64,000 nt of DNA from Lunularia cruciata (GCA_948567375.1 OX419762.1:49457034-49521033); one strand, 5' to 3'; positions 12,301 through 22,831 are shown, counted from the first letter of the stretch. Numbers and translations: made by a program. Notes: generated from the sequence alone by a model not told the origin.

Positions 12301-15300
12301 TGTTCTACCAAGCATGGGAAAACTGACCGGTGAATTTGGGAAGATCACGATTGTAATTCGATTGGGAAAGGTCACTGTCTCCATTTTTTAATCAATCAAT
12401 TCAGTGAATGATCACTTAGGGTGATCGGGGTTGCTCTGAATATATCAGATTGCTCAATAGAATTGAGAGAGAGAGAGGAGCAAGCTCACTGCGCTGATGA
12501 TATTGATAATGAAAACTATGAGATATATTTAGGATAGATTTATATCCTGATCGAAAGATGTCTAACCTGGATGGGAATTGATTACAACTCTTCCTTCTCT
12601 GTTCATTTCCTAACTCTAACCTGGATGTGAAATGACTACAACTCCTCTCTGTTCATTTCCTAACCCTAAGGCGTTAGAGAGAGACTAAAATAGTAAGTAC
12701 ATCAATCGCTCATTCTGATATAAGTAGATTTGAATTAAATGTTTCTTCAAACCTTGGTACTTTCAGCTGATTTGGCTAACGCATTGAGTCACCTTTGACC
12801 AAGTTTGGATTCACAGGACTGATATCTTTGAGCTCTCATCTCAGGTTCAACTACATGGCGATTGCTGATGATAAGATGAGGCTGATGCCATCACCTGATG
12901 ATCTGTCGAGTTCACGAGCGGATGTGCTCGCATATAAAGAAGCCATCCTTATCAAGGATCCTATATCTGATCCTTCTCTTAAAGGAGAGGTATGTTCATT
13001 AGAAGCCCCAGTTTCTCACATCTTTAAGACATGCTCTGCCACTCTCGTGTCAATTTGGTTCTTTCTATACAACATGGAGATTGTATATTAATCACATGCA
13101 TTCCGTAAATTCAACCTGTAACAACTTTAAAAGGTATGTTTTAAACTCGAATCAGAAATCGCCCTGTCGTGCAGGTGGACGACAAATATTGTTACACTCT
13201 TGAAAACATTGAAAACAAAGTCCAGGGCTGGGTTTGCCTAAATCCTCATGTTGGATTCTGGATGATCACTCCCAGCAATGAGTTCAGGAATGGAGGTCCC
13301 AACAAACAGGATCTGACATCCCACGTCGGTCCTACTTGTCTCTCTGTAAGACTCATTTCCTTATATTTTTCCTAGTTCTGCCCATTGAGCTTTCAGAAAA
13401 TAATCCTCTGTTGTACTCTTACCAACCCTTGCCCACCTCTCGATCCTCCAGATGTTCCACAGCGCACACTTTGCCGGTCTTGATTTGTGCATGAAAATCA
13501 GAGATAAGGAGGCTTGGCAGAAGGTGTTTGGCCCAGTCTTCATCTACTTAAATTCTAGACATTGTCCCGGCAACAACTTGAATGATGTTCGCAGCCTTTG
13601 GGATGATGCGAAGAAACGAGTAAGTAAACTTTTTGCAGTTGTAGCGTCCAACTGTCAGCGTACATTCAGTGCGAGGCGTGTTACGGTGTGAAGGGTTGTA
13701 GGAGTGACACCTTTTGGATGTTTACCATCAGAATGTTCACAGAAATCTAAAACTATTACGAAGTTTTTGTATGATAGTCACGTTTGAGTGTATCTTCAAA
13801 TCCTGTAGTACCTGACACCAAAAGTTCCATGAATTTGAGCTCTTAGATCTGTGGTACCTTACACCAAAAGTTCCATGAATTGTAGATCTTTACAGAGATG
13901 CACTTGTTCAGATGATTGCAGAGACGAAGGCGTGGCCGTATAACTGGCCTTCCTCTCCAAGCTATCCCAAAGCAGAAGAAAGAGGAGCGGTATCAGGCCG
14001 ACTTCTTGTTGCTGATAAGTATGTCATGAAGCATTTTTTCCTGCTTTTTTACTTAACTGAAGTTTTGAGAGGGATGAGATTCGCTTTTGAGGTGTTTTCA
14101 GTTGTCATAATACAGTTCTTTGACAGACCGTCTGAACGTTTTCTTAGTATGACAACTGAAGAATGTTTTGCAGCGGATGACTTCATTTTGAGCACTCTGA
14201 TGTTTGAATGAGTTTGTAGCCTAACTCTTACGGTCTTGCAGGTATGCAAAAGGAAAATTGGTATCAGGGTCAAATGCATGGTTAGGATTGGCCCTGCCCG
14301 GAGAGCCTGGATCGTGGGAAAGGGACAGTAAGGTAAAAGTCCTCGATTCCCTTGTGAAGCCCTTGTCTTTGCTTCCCTAGGAATCTCCCTACCCTTCTGC
14401 TCTTTTGATAGAGACTCTGCTCTCTGGGCTCTTTTATGGTGCAGGAAAATTACTTCATAAGCTGCTGAATATTAATATTGGTGTGCATGAACAATTTTTC
14501 ATGCATGTAAAATGCAAGGTAAAGAACCTTGAGAGTGTATGACAGCTCAACTCAAGTTCTTTTGAATTACAGGGTTACCAGTTCTGGACTCGAGCAGACA
14601 AGAAGGGATACTTTAAAATTGAGAACGTACGCACCGGAAAATATGACCTGTACGGCTGGGTACCTGGGGTGATTGGTGATTACAAAAAGACAGGAGAACC
14701 AATCACCATATGTGCAGGTTTACTTCTTGTTTCTTATCTACGTGTAGTGGTTGTTCCTCATTCGATTGAAATTACGCAGTGTCCACCGGGAAAGGCTCAC
14801 TAAGGTGTTGTCTATATGTTTCTAGTTCTGGAAGGTCCTTTGTCATTGTCAAGAAACAATTTGCTGCTTATTGACAACGCCAGGACGATCTTCGCCAACA
14901 ATCTGGCAATGTGCTTCTGTTACCTGAATTTATCTCTTCAATATATGTGCAGGTGAGTGCATAGAGCTCGGTGGTCTAACCTACACGCCTCCAAGACATG
15001 GACCCACTATTTGGGAGATCGGATATCCTGATCGAACTTCTGAATGTTTTCATTACCCGGACCCGGATCCCAATTTTGTGAATAGGCTTCTCGTCAATCA
15101 TCATGATAAGTAAGTCCATTTCCTTCCCGTCAATCATCATGATAAGTAAGAGTTGACATCCGTGTTGTATGCTCTTTACTGCAGCAAAGTTTACCTGCAA
15201 ATATTTCCTAGGTGTAAACGCCATGCGAAGCATGCTAGGTTGCTATTCTACGCTCTCTTAGATTTGATGTACCTTGCTTCATTTTTTAAGCATAACTTTA

Positions 15301-16630
15301 TTTACCTTTAACATCTCCAAACTCTCAGATCTGATGGATAACTCATTTGTTGAATAGTTCCCTGCTTTGCTTATACATATCTTACTTGCTCTTTATGAAT
15401 GTAGAAAGCTTTTACCTATGCTTGTACTGAACTGCGAACGCTATTTGGCAGGTCCGCGCTCCTTCAGTGATCAATTAAGCTGTTCGTTTCCTGTCCTAGT
15501 CAACCATAATCGCCCTCCTATCAGCAAAGCTTGTTCATAGTTTTGGCGGAAGAACCTGATAGACATTCTTTCATTGATCAGGTGGCGCCAGTACGGACTT
15601 TGGACGAAATACACGGAGCTTTACCCCGAGAACGATGTAGTCTACACAATCGGAGAGAGCGACTGGACGAAAGATTGGTATTATGCGCAGAGTTGCCGGT
15701 GAGGGCTCCAGTCATCATAATCCTTTCATTCTGTGAGCTGCCTGGGCTGTTTCCTCATAACTACTTGTAAGTTACTAGGGAGTTATCTAAGATTATGGTT
15801 GGGACCAATGAGAACTGTTTGGTAGCACGTGGCTCGTCTCTTGCTACAGTCTTTATTCATATAGTCTGCATAAAAAATTCAGTAGGAATTCTGCAACTCT
15901 GTTTGTTCGTCCTCGAGCCCGATAGAAGCTGTTAACTTGGGGAAACTCATGGTGCTGCTTTGTGACGAGTAGGAGGCATCCAGATGGATCTTTCACTCCA
16001 GTAACCTGGCAAGTAAGGTTTCAGCTTTCAAGTGTTAGCCAAGAAGGCGTGTACAAACTCCGCTTGGCTTTCGCTTCTTCGACTAGTGCCGCTGTCGTGG
16101 TACGTATAAGGATATTGCATACATGATGTGCAAAACGGTATTCCTTTCAAGTTGAATAGATTATGCAAAAGATAACACATGTGCCTGACTGAACACATCA
16201 CTAGACCAAAGCATCCATCTTTTCGAATTTACCCACCTGTAAGTTTTTCTTTTTCTTTTGAAAAAGCATCCTACTACAATGTCCGAACCATGCATGTTTC
16301 GTTGTTAACGCTCAAAAAACTGTATTATGTTTCTCGCAGGTTCGAGTCAATGATCCCTGTTCCAAACCTGTGTATGAAACACCAGCATTTGGCAAAGACA
16401 ATGCTATAGCTCGTCATGGATCACATGGTTTGTATGCATTGTTCACCGGAGAAATTCCAGGGAAACACTTCAGGGTCGGCGAAAATGTCATCTTTCTGAC
16501 TCAAAGGAGAGCTGTGGGTTCATTCACGGGGGTTATGTACGACTACCTGCGCCTAGAGGCAGATCCCAGACCCAGCCATACCGGAATCGAAGAGAAGGTG
16601 GAAACAAGCTCTCTGAAAGACGAGCTGTAG
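3331..16630 (+). CDS. Rhamnogalacturonan lyase (polysaccharide lyase family 4), 15 exons, 661 aa
   Basis: Cleaves the rhamnose-galacturonate backbone of pectic rhamnogalacturonan I by beta-elimination. Coding exons, all with GT-AG borders and consistent phase: 3331-3381, 3817-3938, 4108-4161, 4436-4555, 4826-4945, 12845-12989, 13175-13345, 13452-13619, 13912-14018, 14242-14332, 14573-14717, 14953-15109, 15582-15698, 15973-16099, 16340-16630. Landmarks are VVLDNGIVQV, SGFYTYGIYQR, GFWMITPSNEFRNGGP, the central FnIII-like part (RGAVSGRLLVADKY, GYQFWTRADKKGYF), and a C-terminal carbohydrate-binding-like domain (HGPTIWEIG, DNAIARHGSHGLY). Length fits the family. The start at 3331 is favoured by an in-frame TAA two codons upstream. 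Oddities: no evident signal peptide, a C-terminal KDEL, and a 7.9-kb fifth intron filled with retrotransposons. Exons look intact. Exact splice sites are predictions. Confidence 0.93.
5244..5397 (-). repeat. LTR fragment of older copia element A (left copy)
   Basis: This stretch is a direct repeat of 12461-12602; shared blocks include gctcactgcgctg and gtctaacctggatggga. It is cut at 5397 by insertion of the younger copia and resumes after 9871 (ctctgttcatctcctgaa, compare the right copy's ctctgttcatttcctaa). In minus-strand orientation it would be the 3' LTR of the element whose RT remnant lies at 10130-11305. Confidence 0.7.
5398..5563 (+). repeat. 5' LTR (truncated) of the composite copia
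   Basis: It aligns with the LTRs at 7436-7662 (reverse complement) and 9663-9871. It starts TGTTAGGACTATAG and stops after gcccatgtac, where gag coding sequence begins abruptly, so the last part of the LTR, the primer-binding site and the gag start are deleted. It contains several near-copies of gttactgttcac in the presumed U3 region. Confidence 0.85.
5564..7406 (+). pseudogene. Copia gag C-terminus, protease and integrase (decayed)
   Basis: One broken reading path gives the gag end with a CCHC zinc knuckle (CHYCLKKGHHIKDC, about 5863-5904), a protease-like segment in which the usual copia D-S/T-G active site is replaced by HTAASQHMT (about 6038), the integrase zinc-binding start (LWHR then a stop, LGHIS), the integrase core (HSDVCGPI, FIDDYTKY, RSDNGGEYNS, TPQQNGVAERKNRT) and the usual core end (IFLGYDQDSKAYR). 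There are stops near 5758 and 6500 and a frameshift near 6865. The protein cannot be functional. Confidence 0.9.
7407..7435. repeat. 13-bp inverted repeat at the copia inversion junction
   Basis: CATTTGTCGGATC (7407-7419) and GATCCGACAAATG (7423-7435) are perfect reverse complements separated by TAT. They sit exactly where + strand integrase sequence gives way to the end of the minus-strand LTR, so they mark the rearrangement breakpoint. Confidence 0.85.
7436..7662 (-). repeat. Internal inverted LTR of the composite copia
   Basis: Read on the minus strand it begins TGTTAGAATTATAATGAAAC at 7662, directly after a polypurine tract AAGAGGGGG (7671-7663), and runs to ACATGC. It closely matches the outer LTRs, including the repeated gttactgttcac motif. 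It is the 3' LTR of the inverted RT/RNase H block. Confidence 0.88.
7663..9594 (-). pseudogene. Copia linker, reverse transcriptase and RNase H (inverted, frameshifted)
   Basis: Minus-strand translation gives a Ser/Pro-rich linker, then the RT start (WFEAIQDELQSMEQNQTW; YKARLVARGFSQVPGIDY; VHALDVKTAFLNG), a frameshift near 8880, then ALYGLKQYARQWYHKF, the catalytic LPLYVDDCI, VGSLMWTMVSTRPDLAYAV, and RNase H with YSDSDWGGDQDTRRSTGGY, SLSSTEAEFMAL and a C-terminal HIDIRFHFVREK. The end of pol (DIFTKGL) and the polypurine tract follow. Most catalytic residues survive, which suggests a fairly recent insertion. Confidence 0.93.
9595..9662 (+). mobile_element. Copia pol end and polypurine tract, + orientation
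   Basis: The sequence acatacaaggttttgtcatg through ttaagaggggg matches the reverse complement of about 7663-7720, so the pol 3' end and polypurine tract occur twice in opposite orientation. This copy belongs to the outer + strand element and precedes its 3' LTR. Confidence 0.8.
9663..9871 (+). repeat. 3' LTR of the composite copia
   Basis: It starts TGTTAGAATTATAATGAAGG and ends TCTCTCACA, followed by the CTCTG target duplication. At 209 bp it has the usual size of a small copia LTR. It has fewer copies of the gttactgttcac motif than the other two LTRs. Confidence 0.88.
9950..11305 (-). pseudogene. Old Ty1/copia reverse transcriptase remnant (element A)
   Basis: Minus-strand conceptual translation, with many stops, gives a pre-RT segment (DRWQKAMKNKLLSPEINNIW, near 11150), an RT segment, and QTAIESLICTMICTRPDI followed by ILNPGTIY and TAVKRIFCYL (about 10190-10370), which are standard copia RT landmarks. 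It is far more diverged than the 7.7-9.5 kb copy, so it is an older insertion, consistent with the younger copia sitting inside its LTR. Confidence 0.82.
11449..12060 (+). repeat. Dispersed repeat R1, copy 1
   Basis: It shares ordered blocks with 31342-31978: tgccttggcact, gagttttcgagcagaaactcgg, gtggaggtttactatggc, and a terminal 44-nt box beginning atgagttctggat and ending ctctcat. No protein coding was recognised. The family is unknown; a non-autonomous element or LTR fragment is possible. Confidence 0.75.
12461..12680 (-). repeat. LTR of older copia element A (right copy)
   Basis: It matches 5244-5397 plus the resumed segment after 9871. It includes an internal duplication of about 50 bp (ctaacctggatg ... 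ttcatttcctaac, twice). On the minus strand it holds a TATA-like aggatataaat. With the left copy it brackets the RT remnant, as expected of a 5' LTR. Confidence 0.65.
15092..15150 (+). repeat. Tandem duplication of the exon 12 splice donor
   Basis: The 23-base block cgtcaatcatcatgataagt+aag occurs at 15092-15114 and again at 15128-15150, 36 bp apart. Both copies contain the same donor (gataa|gtaag). Use of the first keeps the frame into exon 13. Use of the second reads GAT AAG TAA, an immediate stop. Confidence 0.85.
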
Positions 16631-17307
16631 AGAACCCATAATACTTGTGCTTCTGAGCTCGACTTTGAGATTCGCTGATGGTCCTCTATACAATCCAAGC
16701 TCGTGTGTTCACATAACAGTAACATAAGATCAGGGGACCGCCACTAGAACTAGTTGATGGAGACAAGATTTGGTGTAAATAATCATGCTCGTAGCGAAGA
16801 CGAAATGGAGGGGCCCTCCTCCTCTATTTTTGCAATCACAATCGAGAGAAGCTGAGGTCTTTCACTTGATAAATTCATGGTTTTCTTTATCAAATTGGCC
16901 TTACAAAATTCAGTCTCTGATCAAAATTTTGAGATAGAGGATTGTTTGTCATCATTTTCATACTATTTTATATATGTGAGCCACTAGGCAATTACGCATA
17001 GTTTCCTAGACGTTTGAAGTCGAAATACTTTGAGAAACAGCTCTGAAGTCAAGAGGCAAATATGTTCAGCCTTGGGAGTTCTCGTCTCGTTCAGGCTCCT
17101 TCCGTTACTCTGTCTATCATAGTCAATGTACAAGTCAAAGATGCCAAAATTGTAGAACCATCTCCCATTTACATTGATGAGAGGAACAAATCTAATACAT
17201 ACAGTTGATAACCAACTTCTCGACTAGTGTATAAAGCATTGTATCAAAGGATTCATTAGAAGTTCTCCAAGTCAACATTGGAGCCCTTTGAAGAGTAAAT
17301 GCGGCAG
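16631..17307. other. Intergenic, RG lyase 3' flank
   Basis: It contains the probable 3' UTR of the RG lyase gene and AT-rich sequence. No gene, RNA gene or repeat family was recognised. Confidence 0.4.
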
Positions 17308-17627
17308 AAAGGTAGCCGAATATACAATTGAAAAGTAAAAGACTTTTGGTTAGAGAAAGGTGTCCAGAGGGACAAATAAAACCCACTTTGTAAGCAGAAA
17401 TGTATAGACATCAATACTCTATTTACATATTCACGGTTCTTCTATACCTTCATTGATCGTTCTAGGGAAAGGTAGCCGAATATACAATTAAAAAGTAAAA
17501 GACTTTTGGTTAGAGAAAGGTGTCCAGAGGGACAAATAAAATTCACTTTGTAAGCAGAAATGTATAGACATCAATTCTCTATTTCCGTATTCACGCTTCT
17601 TCTATACCTTCGTTGATCGTTCTAGGG
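17308..17627. repeat. Two tandem copies of a 160-bp unit
   Basis: Units 17308-17467 and 17468-17627 are nearly identical: both begin aaaggtagccgaatatacaa and end cgttctaggg. The second runs directly into the decayed non-LTR retrotransposon, so this may be its 5' promoter monomers or an independent duplication. Confidence 0.9.
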
Positions 17628-20600
17628 ATACCGATTGAGTCGTGTGAGTGGTTAGCTTCTCAGGCGGGTTGCATTTTGGGGTTATTTGAGACTAGTTTTC
17701 CATGTCCACGTCTATTCCATAGGCTACCCCGCACACTCCATGATGAGACTAGACAGGTTTTTCGCCTACCACTGGATCGTTTAGCACTTGATCCCTTGGA
17801 CGAGTTAGCGTGGTTCCTATTCCTCCTACTCCCTCGATGGTGTCTTCGTTATGCTAGAGGGGGACGTGCGGGGCATAGAGAGGTGGCGGCTAGATTTTGT
17901 TGATTCCGAGCGGGGGATTGGGCAACCCTTCAGGAGGAGTCTATTAGGGCTACACGATTTAGGAGACAGGCATCGCCACAGGATACCACAGATTCCACTC
18001 GATTACGACAATGTAGGACATTGGGTCAGGCGGGAGAGTTTAGTAGAGCAGCACGAACGCTACACCCTTTGTCTATAGCGAGTCCTATTGATGAGACCAT
18101 CTCTTCCCTACGCTCATTGCATCCTATAGCAGTAGAGGGACTACCACTAGAGGTCTTAGATTATCAGCCTGAGCAGCCTTTATGTCTTGATAGGTCGCTA
18201 TTTGCACAAGCATTGTGCACTGCCCCTCGCCTTTCCTCAAGAAGCTTGTCAGGGATGGTTTATGAGCACCTTAGAGATTGCTTCCAAGCAGATGACCCTT
18301 CTAGTGGTTTTATCGAGTTGTTTCAAGTGGCTGCAGCAGTAGCAAGAGGAGACATTCCTATGTCTGTTGGTCGGGTCTTAGGTGCTAGTCGACTTCTCGA
18401 GATTGAGAAGGACACGGGAGGCATTAGACCGATTGCTATTGGAGAGATCTTTTTGCGTTTGGTCAGTCGTACCATTGTCCTTCAACATCGTTCTCACTTT
18501 CAATAGCACCTTAGTCCACATCAGTTTGGAGTAGCTACACCTGGAGGATGTGAGGCTATATCTCTAGGCATTAGAGCACTCCTAGATATCCATCCGGAGT
18601 GGGTCGTCCTATAGGTGGATGTTGAGAACGCTTTTAATAACGTCTCACGTGCATCCATCTTTAGAGAGCTTAGGGAGGCTGGTGGATCCTAGGCGAGTCT
18701 CATTCCTTTTGTGCGGTCTTTTTATGGCTCTCTTGCTTCCCTTTACTACCAGCATGGTGGTTCACAAGAAGGAGTCACCGTCTTGGAGTCAGTTGTTGGT
18801 ACACGACAGGGAGATCTTTTGGGGAGCCCTTATTTTCCATGGCTCACTTTAGAGCTCTCCTATCTACTACTTTGGCCATGCCAGGTTGTGTATTTCCCTC
18901 CTTGGCAGATGATACACACATCGTAGGCCTTGTAGATCAGATTAGGCATGCCTTTGACTACTTGACTACCGAGCTACATCTAGTAGGCTTGAGAGTCAAG
19001 GTGTCAAAGTGTAGGGCATGGTCCCCTTTAGGTATCCCTCCCCACCTTGAGCTTCCAGAGGGGTGTATCACATCCACAGATGGACTTCGTGTTCTTGGAG
19101 TGCCAATAGGATCGGAGGATTTTGTCACACGCTTCTTGGACATTGCTCTTGCAGAGGATGTTCTCCATGTGGATGACCTTCCATTACTAGGAGATCCGCA
19201 GGTGACATTTGGTATACTCTCTTCCAGTATTGCTCGTCGACCATCCTACCTCATCCGTACAGTTCCCCCCTCACCGTCCTTCCTATCACATCTGAGAGCA
19301 TTTGATAGGAGGATTATGGGAGTCTTTGGTGATATTATTGGACCAGGGACTTTTGAGTGTGTGACAGGGGATTTGGCACGTAGACAGACAGCTCTACCGA
19401 TCTCATGTGGTGGGGTTGGCTTGCTTTTTATGGAGGAGATAGCACCTATAGCATTTTTGGGTAGTTGGGCTCTCTCGGCATCCCTACTTTCCTCTCATTT
19501 TGTGGTTGTTGATAGGCCGGTTTTGGAGACTTATGTGACAGAGGTGGAGGGAGGATCCTTTTCTCTCCAGGTGTTATTGCAGCAGACGAGAGATAGTCTA
19601 TCCCCACGAGCACGAGAGGGTTGTCCACCATTTGCTTCACTATCGTCAGATTGGACTAGAGGTCTATAGTCTTCCTTGATGGAGCAACAATGTGAGCATA
19701 CGCTACATTCTCTCTTAGTTGACTCGTCCATTCCTCAAGCTACTAGAGCACGTCTACGCTCTTGCTCCGGCAAGGGTGCAGGCTCATGGATCCTAGCTTG
19801 ACCATGCATTAGGGCTTTCCGACTTGCACCGGCTACTTTCTCTACAGCGATGAGGTTTTGCCTAGGTTTGGTCCACCCATCTGCATCTTCACTACTCACT
19901 TGTAAGTGTGGTTCTACACTAGATGCAGTGGCGGTCCACATGACACGGTGTCCTTTTGGAGGATAGAGGATAGCTACCCATGATGCCATTAGGGACATAG
20001 TGTTTGCTATGGCGCGAGAGAGTGGATACTTGGCTTGGAGGGGGCGTTCGTATGCGTTGCAGACGACACGTGTCAGTGCAGACTTATACTTGGTCCGAGA
20101 TGATCAGGTGACAGTAGCGGATGTCGTGGTCACGGACCCTACGAGGGATACAGTTTTGGAGGGAGTGATTACCCATCCCCCTTGATGGGCGGCGAGCGCA
20201 GCAGCAGGTCGCAAGGTCTCCAAGTATAGGGGCATGCAGCGAGGTCACCTCTTTGTTCCTCTAGCCTTGGAGTTATATGGAGCGATGGACATGGCATTTG
20301 ACACATTTGTGAGGGAGTGCGCGAGAGCTTATCATGTTAGGCGTCAGGGGGTACCACTCTCACTCTCATACTTTGTAGCATATTTTAGACAGTGTGTGTC
20401 CATTGCTCTACAGAGGGCAGTGGCTGGTGCAATCCATAGGAGAGCAATCACATTAGGTAGGTGATGTTTCTTCGGATGCTCCAGTTGTGTGTAGACCGTA
20501 CGACTTGCATAGCTCGGATACCTTAGGTGCGGTAGGGCAGATTTCTCATGCAGACTCTATTCGGGCTTAGCCCCATGTTACCTTTTTTGTCTCTCCCTTG

Positions 20601-20660
20601 TGCGGCTTGATGGGGTCTTCCCATCCTTCATTTTTCCTACGCGGTCGCCTTTTTTTCATT
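17628..20660 (+). mobile_element. Decayed non-LTR retrotransposon, restriction-like-endonuclease type
   Basis: In order: an N-terminal segment (LLLPRWCLRYARGGRAGH, with GDW), RT motifs (IRPIAIGEIFLRLVSR, VDVENAFNNVSR, GTRQGDLLG, SLADDTHIVG, VGLRVKVSKC), a thumb region (RRPSYLIR), then a Cys/His knuckle (CKCGSTLDAVAVHMTRC, near 19910) and a PD-(D/E)XK-like segment (ADLYLVRDDQVTVADVVV, then KVSKY, then GHLFVPLALE). The RT-then-zinc-knuckle-then-nuclease order is that of R2/HERO-like elements, not of L1-type plant LINEs, which carry an N-terminal APE nuclease. TAG stops at about 18506, 18614 and 18689 and a frameshift near 18840 make it inactive. No poly(A) tail is obvious; the 3' end is near tacgcggtcgcc. 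Confidence 0.88.
20585..20660 (+). repeat. 3' tail of the non-LTR element
   Basis: The segment cggcttgatggggtcttcccatcc ... tacgcggtcgcctttttttc recurs in reverse complement at 22783-22831 and 55484-55532. This points to a conserved 3' end for this retrotransposon family. Confidence 0.6.
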
Positions 20661-22300
20661 TACATACAATCTGCTTTAGCGCAAAACATCCAAAAATAAT
20701 CAAATAGTAGTTGAAACTACAAATTTGCACAAATAAGTCTTAATATTTAATACTTCAGTAGTGACGTTTGCAGTGTTCGCTCTTTCTTGAGCAATTTTCA
20801 CATTTGGGATTTTAGTTTTGAGCTTAGGGTCATAGAATTCTTCTCTAAAAAATTTGTCCCAATGTGCAGGTTTTCAAATGGAGTGTTTAAAATTTTAATA
20901 CATATTTGGTCTAGACACGAGACTAATGGGGTTTCCCACACTAAATGATCCCAAGCCCCAAGTAAAATGAAAACTAAGTGGATTGATCTCTTTTACCATG
21001 CCAATTTTCGTTTGACTGGCTTACTCTTCACTCTTCTATCATTGATTTTCTTGGCGAATATATGTAAACGCTGATATCATTACAGAAATATCCTTAGACA
21101 TGCCGAGAGATATTATAGTGTCAACTACGCATGAGCATCTTAAATCCACGTCCATGCATGATTGAGAGACTGTTTTCCTACATTACATAAACACAATAGA
21201 GAGATTGCACAGGAATCGACGTAAACATAAAAATCTGTTGCACTCCAAACAAGATAAAATCCAAAATTCTCTTTGCATGACATTCATATCCGGACCAAGT
21301 TCTATGCCACATATGTCTAATTAAATATCCACAACAGGGAAGATGAGTCTGCTCCATCCTAAAGGAACTACAAAATCCCTTGGTATCGTGATCTTCTAAC
21401 GTGTTCCTATATTAACCATATAAGTTGTTGTTTTGTGTACATTAAAAGCTAATGTCCAAGATTAAAGTTGATAATAGTGTCGATCAACATCAAACTTAGT
21501 TAGTGCAAGGTAATTGCCGGATATATTGGTAAGCATGGCCTGGTTGCTTGTCGCTGCTGTGGAGGATGACTCTTGGATGTTAGTCAACAAATTCGCTTAT
21601 TTCACGAGGTATGTATGGAAGCACTATTACGGCAAGCAAACTTGAGCAAAGCATGAATCTATCTCTAGATCCGCTTACTACTACTGTATATGCCTTCAAG
21701 CGCAGATCACTTAGGGGGTGCAACCAAATAGAGATGTGAGACACATTCTACTTATCCTAAAAGTAATGGAAGTCTAATTACGGAGTAGGACTTCATGTGA
21801 TCAAATTGTTTTTTGAAACGAAAAGATTTAATAAAGTTCAAAACAAAGGGGAATTTCACCCGACATTCTCGTCACCGCATGATCAATGTAACCGCGTGGT
21901 TCCATAAGTTTGAAGAACCCATGAAACTAAACTGGGAATTGATATTTTACGACGTGCTTTCTATATTCCCACACCCCCCCATATATTCGAATGATGACGT
22001 TGACCCTCACGAACGATGAAATGAAATTAGATGGCATCCCATCCGACGGCGAATAGAGACCACCTTGCAAGTGGGGGCATGGAAATATAAAAATTAGTGC
22101 AAAAATATCAATTTCTAGCTAAAATACATTAAAAAGTTAAATTTCCCAATAAAATAAACATATAGAGGACTTAGAAACAGGTGTGGACAGAACCTTTCGA
22201 GATGCTTGAGAGGCCATGGTGATTTAGCGGGACCGCGACTAAAAGGCTAGTCTTTTAACACCTTCGTCCTTTTAGCGGCGGCCGTTACCACCGGAAGGTA
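20661..22300. other. AT-rich intergenic region, no gene seen
   Basis: No supported coding region. Short open frames (for example 21813-22019, + strand) carry no recognisable motif. Confidence 0.4.
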
Positions 22301-22327
22301 ATTCATGAGGTCTTTATCTTGGCTTTC

Positions 22328-22371
22328 CAAGTCAAGTCCAAGTCCAAGTCCAAGTCCAAGTCCAAGTCCAA
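22328..22371. repeat. Hexanucleotide microsatellite (AAGTCC)n
   Basis: About seven tandem copies of the unit aagtcc/gtccaa. The minus-strand open frames over it (Leu-Gly and Leu-Asp repeats) are artefacts of the microsatellite. Confidence 0.95.
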
Positions 22372-22782
22372 ACGTCGTCTGGAGGAGGGGACCCACAACG
22401 GTAAATGCAGTAATCGAGACTCCAACTCCTCCCATATGACAGTCCTACCATGAGTGTTGTGATCCACAAAACTGAACTCATCGTGGACTATTATCATATG
22501 GTGGACCCTCAACAACAAGAGAGGAAAAAAGCGCATAATAGATTAGAATCGTTGGTGGATAGTTTAAGGACTTTCGTCGGTACAAGAGAATTGTACATCA
22601 TGTGGTCTTGAGTATTTCTAAAAGTTATTTTCCTCTCGACACAATAGTTTACAGACAAATATCTTGTAAAATGAGTTTTTTGTATTTTTCTCACTTAACC
22701 GAATGTGCGAGTGGATGGGAGAAAATGATGTGATCTTGTCTAGTTAGACTATTATCGCTACCCATTTGTGCACATAAGACAT

Positions 22783-22831
22783 AAGGAGAAAGGCGACCGC
22801 CTAGAGAACACCAAGGATGGGAAGACCTAAG
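22783..22831 (-). repeat. Isolated 3' tail copy of the non-LTR element
   Basis: Reverse complement reads ggtcttcccatccttggtgttctctaggcggtcgcctttctcc in separate blocks, matching the 20585-20660 tail (ggtcttcccatcc, gcggtcgcctt). No RT sequence is next to it, so it is a 5'-truncated copy or a small non-autonomous derivative. Confidence 0.6.

Larger units (their letters stand above)
4946..12844 (+). other. Giant intron 5 of the RG lyase gene with nested transposons
   Basis: The donor (gacag|gtaca) and acceptor (tctcag|gttcaa) join K-D-R to F-N-Y-M in frame. At 7,899 bp this intron is many times longer than the others in the gene. It contains an older minus-strand copia element (about 5244 to 12680), a younger composite copia inserted in that element's LTR (5398-9871), and a dispersed repeat of another family (11449-12060). 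Correct splicing of this intron is required for a functional product. Confidence 0.85.

Noticed and set aside
22247-22536. Minus-strand open frames with Gly-Leu and Asp-Leu repeats
   Set aside because: They are translations of the AAGTCC hexanucleotide microsatellite, with no independent coding evidence.
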